Below, one piece after another: positions 1-12,087 of a DNA stretch of 64,000 nt (its first letter is position 1; every line of letters starts with the position of its first letter). The position numbers were made by a program, and so were the translations under genes. The stretch comes from Plasmodium malariae (Eukaryota > Apicomplexa > Aconoidasida > Haemosporida > Plasmodiidae), in contig NC_041781.1 of assembly GCF_900090045.1 (NCBI RefSeq), positions 569,501-633,500 of the forward strand, read 5' to 3'. The notes below the pieces were generated by a model that ran no database searches, was not told the origin of the DNA, and was given only the letters and a program-made list of their open reading frames with translations.

Positions 1-1077
1 AAATCTGAAAAAAGCAAGCTTCTAAAAATGTAAGTAAAATTTAGCTTTTATATTTTCCAAGTTTTACCCAAGTTTTATCCAAGTTTATCCAAGTGTTATT
101 TCTTCATATATTCATTTATTTTATTATTTTTTACATTTTACTTTTTCATTATTTTTACCCTTTTGCTTTATATACTTTTATCGTAGTGCGAACATTTTGT
201 ATTTCACGATTGCATCTTTACATAATATTTGAAAGCCTTTTACGCTCGAAAACACACACCATCCGAGTAAAGCCGCATGTATGTAATTATATGCATACTC
301 ATTTATATGTGTACGTGTTTATGCATAAATATAATCTTGTATACAACATGCATATATATGTAAACTACTGCTACATTTATAAAATCATCCATGGAATATA
401 AATTTACGGGTTTTTCTTATGTTTTCATGCTAGCTAATAATTATTTTGACGTAAAAAAAAAAAAAAAAAAATGCTATGATAAAGTGTGTGCACCCCTATA
501 TATGCATTTCATTGTAACCACGTGGTGTTTCATACAAAATATAAATTAAGGATGAAACTTAACTATAAATATTTTCACTTTATGTGCTACTTTTATAATT
601 GTTTTATTCCATTTTTGTATACTTGTACATTGGTATAAATATAGAATATTCGTTGTATGCATTTTATATATTCTTAAAAATTTCCTTAATTATGGCGTAA
701 ACTTCTTGTATATTACCTCTTTCACCATTTAATGCGTTACTTTTTTAACCTAATAATTTTATTTTTCCTCTTTTTTATTTTGTACTTTTTTAATTTCAAT
801 TTTTTAAGTGTGATATATTTTTTTATTTTTATCTATTAATTTTTCCTTTGTAGCTTTTTTTTATGGTATTATTATTCGTACTATTTTTTTTTTTTTTTTT
901 ACTTAATTGTTAATTTTTTTTTGTGCATTTTAAAAAGGGATACACGTGAAGTTTAGTAAAGAGGAGAAAGCTCTTTGAAAAAGTTTTCATAAAAAAGAAA
1001 TAAAATAAGTAGTACATATTAAAATTGCATACAATAAAAATTATGTGCATATGTTCAGCATGTGTGCATATTCAAGC

Positions 1078-1204
1078 GTGTTACATGTTACGTGTTACAT
1101 GTTACGTTTTACATGTTACGTTTTACATGTTACGTTTTACATGTTACTTGTTATGTGTTACCTTTTATATGTTACTTGTTATGTGTTACCTTTTATATGT
1201 TACA
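1078..1204. repeat. Minisatellite of TTACATGTTACG-type units
   Basis: About ten imperfect copies of a 12-15 base unit of the form TTACATGTTACGTTT alternate with TTATGTGTTACCTTT variants. All three forward frames stay open through it, which explains the overlapping ORFs. Nothing suggests it is translated. Confidence 0.8.
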
Positions 1205-1795
1205 TGATACAAGATACATGCAGACCGATAACAATGAAAGTGATACACTCAAATACGCTAAATTGAAAGGTGTACATATATATAAAATTTTCACTTTTTT
1301 TATTCCCTTTTTTTATGAATAATTTTGAGATATCACTACTTTGAAGCAATTTGTAAATTTGTGTTATCCATTCATCATAATTTATGGATGTCTTCAATAT
1401 ACAAAAGTTGTCTATGCATATTAAAAACAAATTGATTTCCAGCATTAATCGTGTTACAACAACAAAACTGTGTAATATATTCTTATGTGCATATAGCCAT
1501 ATAGTTATAAAACAGTAAAAATAAAACCTAATTGCCATATTGTGAAACATATTCTTAGTGACGAATAGTACATATATATATTAATATTTGCGTACTGCGG
1601 AATATTCCTACTTCAAAGTGCATAAATCATAACGTCCAAAAAGTATCCATATATGTATACATATATATATATATATATAATATATGTATGTACTTTATTT
1701 TTTATTTATGCACAAAATGTATATCGTGTAAAAGTTTATTTTTGTTATAAAAAAAACACGGTACTCAAAAATATTTCACACACACACACATTTAT

Positions 1796-1828
<33 letters not shown>

Positions 1829-2149
1829 TATCACATAATTGCACATTTGGAACATACTTCCGTATGCTTCAACTGAAAAACATATTTTTATGCTATGCTG
1901 TAATATTGCTCGAATAAAACAAAGAGAGTTCTTACCTTTTCATTTACAACAATGTTTAAGAAAATGTAATTTTTTTTCTTTTTTTTTTTCTTTTTTTTTC
2001 TTTTTTTTTCTTTTTATTGACCTTACTAAGAAGTGTTGTTTCTGTTATTATTTTTTCACCTTTCACTTGAACTTTTTTTTTTGTATAATTTTTTTTTTTT
2101 TCCTTATAATTTTATATATTATCACTTTATGTTTTACTATTTTTTGTTT

Positions 2150-2320
2150 CATTTTGTTTATCATTTTGTTTATCATTTTGCTTTGTTATTTTGCGTTATC
2201 ATTTTGCTTTGTTATTTTGCGTTATCATTTTGCTTTGTTATTTTGCTTTATCATTTTGCTTTATCATTTTGCTTTATCATTTTTGTTTATCATAGTGTTT
2301 TATCATTTTGCTTTTTTATT
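2150..2320. repeat. Minisatellite of TTTTGCTTTGTTA / TTTTGCTTTATCA units
   Basis: Imperfect tandem copies of a unit close to CATTTTGCTTTATCA lie in the presumed 5' flank of the gene that starts at 2564. Open frames across it encode only Phe/Leu/Tyr-rich peptides. Confidence 0.75.
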
Positions 2321-2563
2321 TTTCCCCTTGCTGCTAAGGGAAATACATGATAAGCAGTTGCCCAAACTGTGTCCCAGTGTATGAACAAATATTAAGTAAA
2401 ATTTCAAAATACCATTGCAGCTAAAGATTGTGCACTTCCTTTGTATTTGTTCATATATTTACTTACTCCTTTTCGCCTTTTATTCAACCATTTTGTTATT
2501 TCGTTTTTACGATTTCCCATTATTAAAAGTCTTTATTCATTCCATATCTTGGTTGCTACCAAA

Positions 2564-5500
2564 ATGACAAGAGATAGGGAAAATTTTATTAATTGCCGGA
2601 GGCTGCACAGGGCAAATATGATTTTTGCTACAATAAGCAATGATTATAATTATATATGTATTATTACATTTTATGAAAATGATTATAATTTAGAATTGTT
2701 TAGTGCTAATAATGAAATGCAGAAAATATTCAGAAAAACAATTCCAGATAAAATTAATAAAGTCTATATAAATTATAATAACACATATATTTGTGTAACT
2801 AGTGAAAATGGTAGCATTTACATTCTTGATATGAAAGGCATTTTTGTTCACCAAAATGAGAGTTTACATTGCTTGGTCAGGCAAAAAAAAAGAAAAGTGA
2901 AAAAAAAAATTAGCCATTTGAAAAATGGTAAGGAAATAAAAACAAAATATAAACAAACATTAAAGAGTTAGGCTCGGGTGTTTAGACGTGCTCATTTGAT
3001 ATTACTCTATGGAGGAAAATGCAACATTCCTCATGATGTTTTAGAAAGTTTTATGTTCTATTACAGCTCTTCGTACCATATCATACCACTTCATATTTAT
3101 TCTTTTTTTGTTTCAGGTTGTTCCAAAATAATACCAAAAGAAAACGTAAGCACACATTGTTATGATGGAAAAGAAGACCATTTTAAGGGAGAGAACATCA
3201 TCTATAATAGAAGAAAAAGACTCAGAAGTGATAATAAAACAAGAAGTAATAACACACGAATGTCCTTCTTAAATAATAAGAATAAAATACATAATAGAAA
3301 ATTGTCCTATCCTAAAAATATTCTGACCCGTACATGTAAAAATACACAAGCGAAATATAAGGTAAACACGTCTACAAATGTTAATGTTGTAAAAAGAGAC
3401 GACAAAAAAAGCATTATAAAAAACGTCAATGATCTAAGAAGAAACATAGGAACGAGTAAAAATAAATCATTTAGAAATGATAAGAAATACTATGAAAAGA
3501 ATTTTAAAAAGATACCTTTAACTAAGCAAAAAAATCTTCACAAAGGACATTTGCATGATGTCACTATGGAAGAGGGTAACGTTAAACATATCCTAAATCA
3601 ACGTGTTAGCGTAAATTCTAAAATTAATTCTAATATTTTGAAAAATTCTGAACAGTCATGCAAAAGTGGTTTATACAACATTTTCGTAACTCCAGCGTAT
3701 GCAAAGGAGAAGCTCAGGGGAGGAGTGGAACACCAGGAAGAGGAAGACGAAGAAGGAGATGTAAAAATAGAAGTTGTTAACGTAGAGGCTAACAACATAG
3801 AAGATGCAGAAGAAAGGAAGGAACCAAAACAAACGCACAATGTGGAGTACGAGAAACTCTGTCTAGAAATAGTAGATATATATTGGGTCAGCATCGAAAG
3901 AGAGAGTAAAAAGAAGTTTATTGAAAACAACAGTTATATTTACAATTACAATTTTCATGATAATTTACATATTATATATAGTTTAGATGTAGGGTTCAAT
4001 ATTATATGTTCTGTTAATTTGAAAATAATAATATACAAATATAATATATTAGAGCACTTATATCGTAACATTAATTCCTATGTAGAGTTAAGGAATAATA
4101 TTGTCTATACATTTAAGGAAGAATTTTTAAAAAAGTGTAAGGAGCAGAAAAAATACCATTGTCTTTACCTTCTCAAGTTAATAAAATCAAATTATAATAA
4201 AAACAAAATTAATAAACTAAATACATCATTTAACAGATTTGTAAGGAGAAAAAATGTTCACAGTGTAAATGCTTACCACAACATATATAATTTATCCCCA
4301 TTCTTTTTTAACATAAAAGAAGATATCATTAGGAAAATTTTTAACGATATAATTATTGATATAAAACAATCCTATGTATCGAACGACCAGCACTACATTT
4401 TGATAAATTACTACATTAATGTTAAGAGCAAGTATGTGAAGTTTTCCAGTCTAGACATAAAGGTAGGCAAAAAACGCAAAAAGGTAGGCGGACAAATTGG
4501 GGGAAAAATAGGACACCAGATAAAAGACCAAGCAGGTAAAAAATTAGGCAGTCAAATGGGTAAAAAATTAGGCAGTCAAATGGGTAAAAAATTAGGCAGT
4601 CAAATGGGTAAAAAATTAGGCAGTCAAATAGGAAACAAATTATGTAGCCAAATGGGAAACAAATTAGGTAGCCAAATGGGCAGCAAATTAGGTAGCAAAA
4701 CGGGCATCAAATTAGGTAGCAAAATGGGCATCAAATTAGGTAGCAAAACGGGCATCAAATTAGGTAGCAAAATGGGCAGACAAATGGGTGATCAAACGGA
4801 CAGCCAACTAGGAAATCGAGTATGCAGAAATCCTTGTCTAAAAAAAGGTATAACAGATAAGTCGAAAAAAAAACTAAACCTTATAAAAATGTGTAAAAAC
4901 AGAGAACAAATTAACAAGTTCCCACCGGAAAAATACAGACTATGCTTGTTAGGAATACAAAAAATAAGTCATATAGATAAGGAAAGTAGATCGATAGAAA
5001 AGATTGTACTATATTTGCTTTACTCTTTTAACATCCTTCAGAATATTTTCCATATATATGAACAAATGTCATCTATATATTCCAAATTTGAAGAGTACAA
5101 AAAATTATACAAAATTTATGAGAACATATTACAATTAAATGAAAAGGTTAAAAAGTTTTATTACAAAGATAGAACAATAATATACTTTTCAAAATATATA
5201 AAAAACAGAAAAGAAAATTTTGATGAAAATTTATATAATTTATTTTTTAAAGAAAATGAAAAACAAGATTTTGCTCACTTTTTCGACGTAATGATTAAAA
5301 TGATAAGTGATAATACTGTATGTTGTTCCTGTTCTAAAAAGAAATTTTTTAGTCAAAATGTAGACATTGTTAAAGGTAAAGAGGTTAGAGAAGAGCAACA
5401 ACCTAGTGATAACCATCAATCGTATAAGATAAAAGAAAGCCAAGTAATATTAAACGATCACAATGAGGTTAATAATTTTAGAACAAGAAATGTACGTTCT

Positions 5501-8322
5501 CAGACTATATGCAAGAATGAAGATCAGATAGACGAAAATAAAAAAAGGGATGAAATGAATAGTTATATTGGTGGTAATGGCAGTCTACACTATGGTGTTA
5601 GCAGGAGCTGCGGTAGGAGCGTAATGCCATCGACCATCAACAGTGGGGGTACCAAGAGAGGTTGCACGAAGAACAGTTGCACTCATAACAATCGAGATAT
5701 AAAGAACCGAGTTATCAGCGACTGTAGCAGAAACTACAAACTACTGTCTCGTAATTTGAAGAAGGAAGAAAAGTTTTCTAATGTTAAGAAGCAGATTAGA
5801 AAAGTGACCTGTGTGCAAAGGGGGGATGGACGTCAAACATTTAATAGCTCGAAAATGAATAAGCCTTGGGATAAGGCAGTTATCAATGCCGAGGTTGTAG
5901 TAGCTAGAGGAAAGGAAGGATACATAAAATATAGGGACAAAATGTGTACAATTTATAATAGGGGTAAAAATGAGAAAGATTACTTCCTGAAAAATGAAAA
6001 AAAAAAAAATATATGTAATCCGAAAACATGCACTGTTCAGGCAAAAATGGTGAAGGGGAAATCAGAAAGAAGCTGCTTAAGAGGAAATTACGAAATGGCC
6101 GTTAAAATGGGAAAGGGAAAGGGAAAGGGAAAGATAAAGGAAAGGCAAAATGAAAACGAAAAACAAAAGCAAAAGCAAAGTGGAGTGGGAAAGAATTTGT
6201 TCAGAAGCGTTCCTGGGGACGATGCACATGATACAGAACTCAACTATAGCAGTACCTACACGTGTGAAAGCAGAGATAACGATATGAACAGTTTATATCC
6301 AGATGCTATTGATGAAGAGAAGAGCGAGGAGGAATATTCATCGGGTGATTTATCAGAAGAACATAACTTGTTCATATCAGAAAGTGAACTGGAAGAATAT
6401 TTTATGAATAGTCGAAAATTTTTTATAAAGAATGGTGAGAACATATGTGAGAATTGTAAGAATTTATTATTAAGGAAAAATTCAATAGACAGTTTTGAAA
6501 ATTTTGAATTAAATTATGAAATTCCAAAAAAAAATATAAAAATAAGTGAAGAAGATATATATATGTCGTTAATTAAAGATATATATATAATGTGTAGTGA
6601 AAAAAAATGTCCAATAAATATTTTATTATTACTTCAAGAATTTAGCGATAAAGAAATGGAAATTTGTATGGGGAAATTTCAATTAATTTTACAATTTTTT
6701 GAAAAAAATTTTTTGGAAAATATAAATGAACATTTAAATAATCTTTATAAAGTAATTAATATATGTAAAACCTTGAGTAACAATATTCCTGTTATTTTAA
6801 AAAAATATTGCAGTGATCAAATTTTAAAAATTCATAGTCTTATAACTTATTTATTAAAATTATTTCAGTCCTTTTATAATCTACAGACACATTTAAATAT
6901 ATTTCATTTCTTAATGAAATTATTATTATTTATTTCTAAAAATATATATTTTGAAAATTTTCCTCATTATAAGGAAAGTTTTTCCACTTATACTAATATC
7001 GAATTGTTAAAAAATTATAATATTGTAAAAAGGTATAAAATTAATTTCAATTATTTTGATGAATATTTACATTATAAACATGTGAAATCGCACATATTTT
7101 ATATCACATTAAATAAAATGAAAATTAATGTAATACAGATTTTACAATCCTTTGAAAATAATAATATTAACCTGACTTCTCTTTATAACCTATCTGTTTT
7201 AAATGTGTCTATTAATAAAGTCAACTATTTTACTCTTCCAAAAAATAGAGATAAATATTGCTCAGTTGATAACTACTCCTATTTTGATGACTTTATTTAT
7301 AAAAACTACTCTAGGTTTTATCCGTTTTACATTTGTACATGCGATAGGTACTCTTTCATAAATATAAACAAGTACTACCAGTCTGACCAGAGCTTCAAAC
7401 TCATACAGAGGAAGTCCCTCAAAATTAATCTGTACCCCCTCAGTGTGCTCAACATAATCGTAAGGCCCCCGAACAATGAATATATAAGGACATATGTGCA
7501 TATATGCCCTTTTCTTTGCACTTGTTACATGAGCTACTCCTTGTATATACTTATTAACATATGCACACTTGCGCTCCTTTTATATCGTATTCCCCCTACT
7601 ATTATTTTGCTTATGCGTTTGCTTCTCACTTTGTAGGCCATATCCAAAAGCTTCTTTTACATATTTACAAAGAATGATAAGAAGCTAAACATAACATCAT
7701 TAAAAGTAAAATATGGCTACTCCAAAAAAAAATTCTTTAAATGTAAAAGGAAGGTCAGGAAGCTTAGCAACCTATGTGGTAATAGCGGCATAATAATTTA
7801 AGATCAAGCAAAAAAAGAAAAGAAAAGAAAAGAAAAAAAAAAAGTAAAGAGGAAAATGTAAAAAGTAAACTGTAAAAAGTAAAAAGTAAAAAGTATACAG
7901 TAAAATGTAAAATGTAAAAAGGAAGGAGTGGATAAAAAAGATTTCCTTATGCCCCCATTTTGCTACTAATCCGTTGTTTCCCATTTTTGCAGTTCTCAAG
8001 TGCTCAAATTTGGAATCCTATTTTCCTAACGCAAATAATTTCAATCTTAAGATTCACATTTTATATGTAATAAGATTATGTTTTAAGAAAAAGAAAAAAT
8101 ATTGAGTGCAAGACTGAGCATATAGTCGCGCGTCTGAGTAAATGTTCATTAGCCCGCTTCTATGTATTGTTCTCGACTTATGCATTTAACGCTCTTTATT
8201 TGTCCTACATTACTTATCCACATTCATTTTACATTTCTTTTTTTTTTTTTTTTTTTTTTTTTAAGAATTCCATCATTGCCAACTGTGAACCACACATGTG
8301 TTTAATTCTTCAAGGGTTTTAA
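2564..8322 (+). CDS. Candidate anaphase-promoting complex subunit 4 (APC4-like), five exons
   Basis: Exons read as 2564-2927, 3117-7459, 7637-7778, 7993-8066 and 8266-8322. All junctions are GT..AG and phase-consistent (donors GTAAGG, GTAAGG, GTAATA, GTAATA), giving about 1,659 residues. The start is the ATG in ACCAAAATGACA. Exon 1 looks like the first blades of a WD40-type propeller (YICVTSENGSIYILDMKG). Residues about 1260-1450 are helical and end in YKINFNYFDEYL, which resembles the end of the ANAPC4 long domain. The last exons return to beta-propeller-like sequence. In APC4 the helical domain is inserted in a propeller, and the complex is the cell-cycle ubiquitin ligase. The middle 1,000 residues are a Lys/Asn-rich insertion with a degenerate octapeptide repeat. 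The assignment rests on domain order and short similarity only. A frameshift near the 3' end is described separately. Confidence 0.55.
4530..4800 (+). repeat. Coding 24-base repeat (KLGSQMGK octapeptide)
   Basis: Within exon 2 of the APC4-like gene a 24-base unit encoding K-L-G-S-Q-M-G-K recurs. It is near-perfect for about four copies, then drifts through KLGSKMGI and KLGSKTGI variants. The frame is kept throughout, so the block expands or contracts by whole octapeptides. It lies in the low-complexity insertion and is not expected to belong to a conserved domain. Confidence 0.9.
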
Positions 8323-8407
8323 AATGTCAAATAGGAGGATTCAAATGGACAAATTTACTTCAAACTTTTCAAACAACATTAAGGAAGGAATGACGCAATT
8401 TGGATAA
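8314..8407 (+). other. Out-of-frame continuation of the APC4-like gene (probable frameshift)
   Basis: In the spliced frame the gene stops at 8320-8322 (GGG TTT TAA). Dropping one base in the GGGTTTTAAAA tract opens a further 28 codons to the TAA at 8405-8407, reading GFKMSNRRIQMDKF and onward. Across the shift the join reads as one propeller strand pair (CLILQ then GFKMSNRRIQMDKF), much like the end of APC4 proteins. Alternatively, CTTCAAG at 8308-8314 is an acceptor for the preceding exon (also phase 0), giving a shorter variant. Confidence 0.5.
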
Positions 8408-9340
8408 CTCTCTACTGCTTTTTCATCTCCTTTAAAAAGCAAATGTTGATTTTTATTTCACATTGCTTCATATGACTGTGCTTGGCATTTCTTCGTACCA
8501 TTTTGCTTTATTTTTATTTTATTTTATTTTTATTTTTTTATTCCCCCCTTTTAATAATATTTGTCGATTTACTTTTATATATGAAATACCATTTTGTCAC
8601 ATCAAACACAAACATTTTCACCCAATTTTATGTTGCACCCTCAATTAAAGGGGGATACATTAAACTCTTGAAGTTCCTACTTTTACATTTTTTAATACAA
8701 GACAAGAAAAGCAGAAATGCGGAAATTATGTTTTTATAACATAATAAAAGAGGAGTAGAATGGAGAGAAAAAAAAAAAAAAAAAAAAAAAAAAGAAAAAA
8801 AAAAGAAAAAAAAAAGAACAAGGAACAAAGAACAAAGAACAAAGAACAAAGAACAAATAGACCTAAGAAAGACGTATAACAGCTGTTCAACTATGTAACA
8901 AATTATTTTGTTTTAATTTTGTCCTTGTTTTGTTTTAATACCATAAAGACACGTAAATTAGCACAGTTCTTTTCAAATTGAGTATATAACATTAAAATGT
9001 TTAATAATAAATGCACTTTAATTGTTTTTGAAAAAAAAAAAAAAAATTTTAAAAAAAGGGTTGTTATGAAGTATGCACATAAGATATTCATATATATGTG
9101 TACAATATGTAATATGTGTATTATGTGGATACATTAAAAGAGTAGTACATTATTCGGTTAAACGTATTAACACAAGGATATTAATTAAATGTAGTCCTGG
9201 TGTTATCCTTTTTTACTCTTTTTTATTTTTTTTTTTGGGGGGGGTAGGAGGGAGTACAGGGAATAAACACATAAGGGATAGCATAGTACCAAATGGAAGA
9301 TATTATTCATTGTGGTTACACAGGGAAACTAAGACATATT
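8408..9340. other. Intergenic region between convergent genes
   Basis: This separates the 3' ends of the APC4-like (+) and TOM1-like (-) genes. It holds A-runs near 8768-8815, a GGGGGGGG run at 9237-9244 and a somewhat GC-richer patch at 9245-9340, which I take as the 3' UTR of the minus-strand gene. I see no ORF with coding character. Confidence 0.55.
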
Positions 9341-11856
9341 TTAATAATTTGTTTTTTTTCTTGTCTTTTTTTTCTGATATTTTAAATCATAAGGATCGTA
9401 TGTTTCTGAGCACAGGGGGGTGGTGTATTCAAAGCTTAACGTCTGAAATGAGAGAAGAAAAAATAAAATAAATAAAATAATAAAATAAAATAATAAAATA
9501 ATAAAATAAAATAATAAAATAATAAAATAAAATAAAATAATAATATAATAAAATAAAATAATAAAATAAAATAAAAAAATAAAATAAAAAAATAAAAAAA
9601 TAAAAAAATAAAATAATAAAATAATAAAATAAAAGATAAAAGATAAATGAAGCGGTAAAGTCGGAGAACATATAAATGAGGGAATGGCGAGAAAAATATG
9701 TAACTACTTCAAACATTGTCATCCTTTTGATACACTTAAAATTATGTATATATATATTAAAATAACAAAAAAAAATTCTCATACGGCTTTCTCCTTATTC
9801 GACTGAAAGGTGTAAATGATGAGCAACGATGGGATGCATTCCGAAATAAAGTATATCTAAGTTATAAGGGGTGGGGGGAAAAAAGGAAATATGAACATAT
9901 GAAGAGACAAACTGGAAAAACATGTACATACATACATACGTAATTGCAAGCACACATACGCATATATATATATATATATATCTAGATAGATATAGAAACA
10001 GTATACACAAATTATGTTGTTATGTTTACTATTGTGTCGTATGTAGGTACGTCGAAGTACGAGTTGAGAAGATTAACATTCTTAATGAAGCACGAAAAAG
10101 AATATAATCCTTTTAAAGACAAAATGATGAACAGAACAATTGCCAGAGACAATACCTGAAGGGATCAAAAACGAAAGTTTTTTTTTTTTTTTTAGCTTTG
10201 TCGATTTGTGATTTTGGTGTTTTATTGCTCCTTTGTTATTTTCTAATTTTTCTTTTTTTTTCTTTTTTTTTTCTTTTATTTCTTTTATTTCTTTTTTTGT
10301 TTTTTTTTTATCTCCTTTCGTTCTCATGTTTCATTATTCCTTCAGCTACTGCTCCATTGATTGCTTACCCTTCTTATGATACTATTTTTTTTCGAAATCC
10401 CTTTGTCCTTCTCTTTCAACTTTTCAGTAACCTTAAAGCACAAAAAGATGGTCAATGAATGTCCATTTAAACAAAATGGAATAGATATGTAAACGTATGT
10501 GTACACCTGAATATATAAACGCATGTACATGTGGGAAAGCACACATAAAAATGTACATCTACATCTGCACCCATACATCCGCACACGCATATCCACATAT
10601 ATATATATAAGAACCTTAATTCCGTAATAGAGAAAAGCAATTCCAATTATGTAGTCTAATACTGATTCTAAAATATAGTTATAATAAATATAATTATAAA
10701 AAGCCTTCATAAAATAAGATAAAGCAGCTACCACTACGTTTACTGCATATACCGAGATATTCATACAAAAGTACAACGACCTGCCAATTAAAGAACGGAA
10801 AAGATTAACGTACATGTTTACGTGCTCATGCATACATGCATATACATACACATATATATATGCATATGTATGTATATATTTTATCCGAAAGTTTACTGTA
10901 AATGAGGTGCAGAAACCAATATAGAGGCATAGTACACCTGCGACCAGAACAGTATAATAATTGTAAAGGAGGACAAGAAAAAGTAGGTAGGAATAGTTTT
11001 GAGCAAAATTAAATAAAAGTAAAAATTTGGAAACAACATCAATGTGTTGTAATCAATTGAAATATAGCGTATATCTAGGTATATCAAAATGATTAAAGAG
11101 AGGATTCTGCCTACGAGGAAAAATTAAGTATTCGTGTGTGTTCATTCGTGCGTGTTCATTCGTGCTTGTACGTATCCGTATGTACTCGTACGTTTCTCTG
11201 TTTTTCCACCTGTACATGTACATGTGTATACATGTAGAGACACAAGTAAGGTAATAAACATTATAAAAATAACATGAATACATGGACACACAGTCACATC
11301 TTTGCGAAAAGATAAGAAACACTAGGATAAGATCTCTTTCTAATCATGTGTACTGTTTTACTCTCATTGTGTGTACTTCATTTGTCGGTTAACTTCTTAG
11401 CTTCTTAGTTTTTTAACTACTTAGCTTCTTAGTTTCTTAACTACTTAGCTGCTTAGTTTCTTAACTGCTTAGCTGCTTAGTTTCTTAACTTCTTAGCTTA
11501 CTAGTTTCTTAACTTCTTAGCTTATTAGTTTCTTAACTTCTTAGCTTGCTTGTTTGCTTCTTTTTTTTTTTTTTTTTTTACTTACTTATGAGACAGAAAA
11601 ATAAAAAGATAAACAAAAAATTCCTAGTCTTCTCCCCCGTCAATATGGCGGAGGCTATTGGCAAAATTTTTCTGTTTCTAATTAAGAGTTTATATAAGAG
11701 AAAACTTAAATAAAAATAAAAAAAAGTTAATAAGATTAGTAGATAAATGCCTAAAAAGAGAAAGAGGTATGTACTGGTGATGAATACATGAACGTTCTTA
11801 CAAATGGACACACAAATACGTACGCGAATATATTCATATATGCATACATACATACG

Positions 11857-11895
<39 letters not shown>

Positions 11896-12087
11896 AGACC
11901 CCCTTTTATATACTCCATATACACAGTATGTAGTTTACAAAAAAGGACATATGTTCATAGGTGAGCATAGTACTCAGCAGTATACTACTTATCAGCATAA
12001 ACATTAATAGTTTTATTTGCCATAGCACGATCGCTTCGTCTTGATATTTTAAAATAATTTCTTCTTAACTCCATTACCCGTAGTCAT
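9341..12087 (-). CDS. THH1/TOM1/TOM3-family seven-transmembrane protein, eight exons
   Basis: Exons (5' to 3'): 12078-12087, 11586-11750, 10897-11110, 10615-10780, 10369-10431, 10078-10155, 9785-9856 and 9341-9442. All junctions are phase-matched, giving about 289 residues. Successive exons give hydrophobic spans: IYLLILLTFFYFYLSFLLY, RILSLIILIYL, TYFFLSSFTIIILFW, then NISVYAVNVVVAALSYF, VLSLAIVLFIILSL and IYFISECIPSLLIIY. The run SSFTIIILFWSQVYYA and the final span match the plant TOM1/THH1 pattern (TYALLVLFWAEIYYQA; VEILPSALVLYIL). Plant members are tonoplast GPCR-like membrane proteins. In Plasmodium, proteins of this topology have been discussed as serpentine receptors, and I cannot say which, if any, this equals. 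The short tail exon (TLSFEYTTPLCSETYDPYDL) is hydrophilic. The 10-base first exon (M-T-T-G) is the weakest part. Confidence 0.72.
9462..9645. repeat. AATAAAATAATAAAAT low-complexity tract
   Basis: Imperfect repetition of AATAAAAT-type units lies inside the last intron of the TOM1-like gene (9443-9784). On the minus strand it supplies the pyrimidine-rich tract before the acceptor CATTTCAG at 9443-9450. Confidence 0.8.
11390..11552. repeat. Intronic minisatellite CTTAGTTTCTTAACTTCTTAG
   Basis: About six copies of a roughly 24-27 base unit (CTTAGTTTCTTAACTACTTAG and close variants) lie within the intron 11111-11585 of the TOM1-like gene. Copy number could vary between isolates without touching the protein. 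Confidence 0.8.

Larger units (their letters stand above)
1..2563. other. Intergenic region upstream of the APC4-like gene
   Basis: I see no gene here. The stretch is AT-rich with A/T homopolymers, (TA)n tracts near 1655-1680 and 1797-1830, and two tandem-repeat blocks listed separately. The ORFs present are made of Phe/Tyr/Leu runs expected from T-rich DNA and have no splice logic or family motif. It probably holds the 5' leader and promoter of the gene starting at 2564. Confidence 0.6.

Noticed and set aside
9180..9450. GC-richer patch considered as a structured non-coding RNA
   Set aside because: Part is the last TOM1-like exon and part its likely 3' UTR. I recognised no snoRNA, RNase P, SRP or tRNA boxes.
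9073..9471. 132-codon plus-strand ORF
   Set aside because: It overlaps the last exon of the minus-strand TOM1-like gene, which has better splice sites and family support. The rest is homopolymeric.
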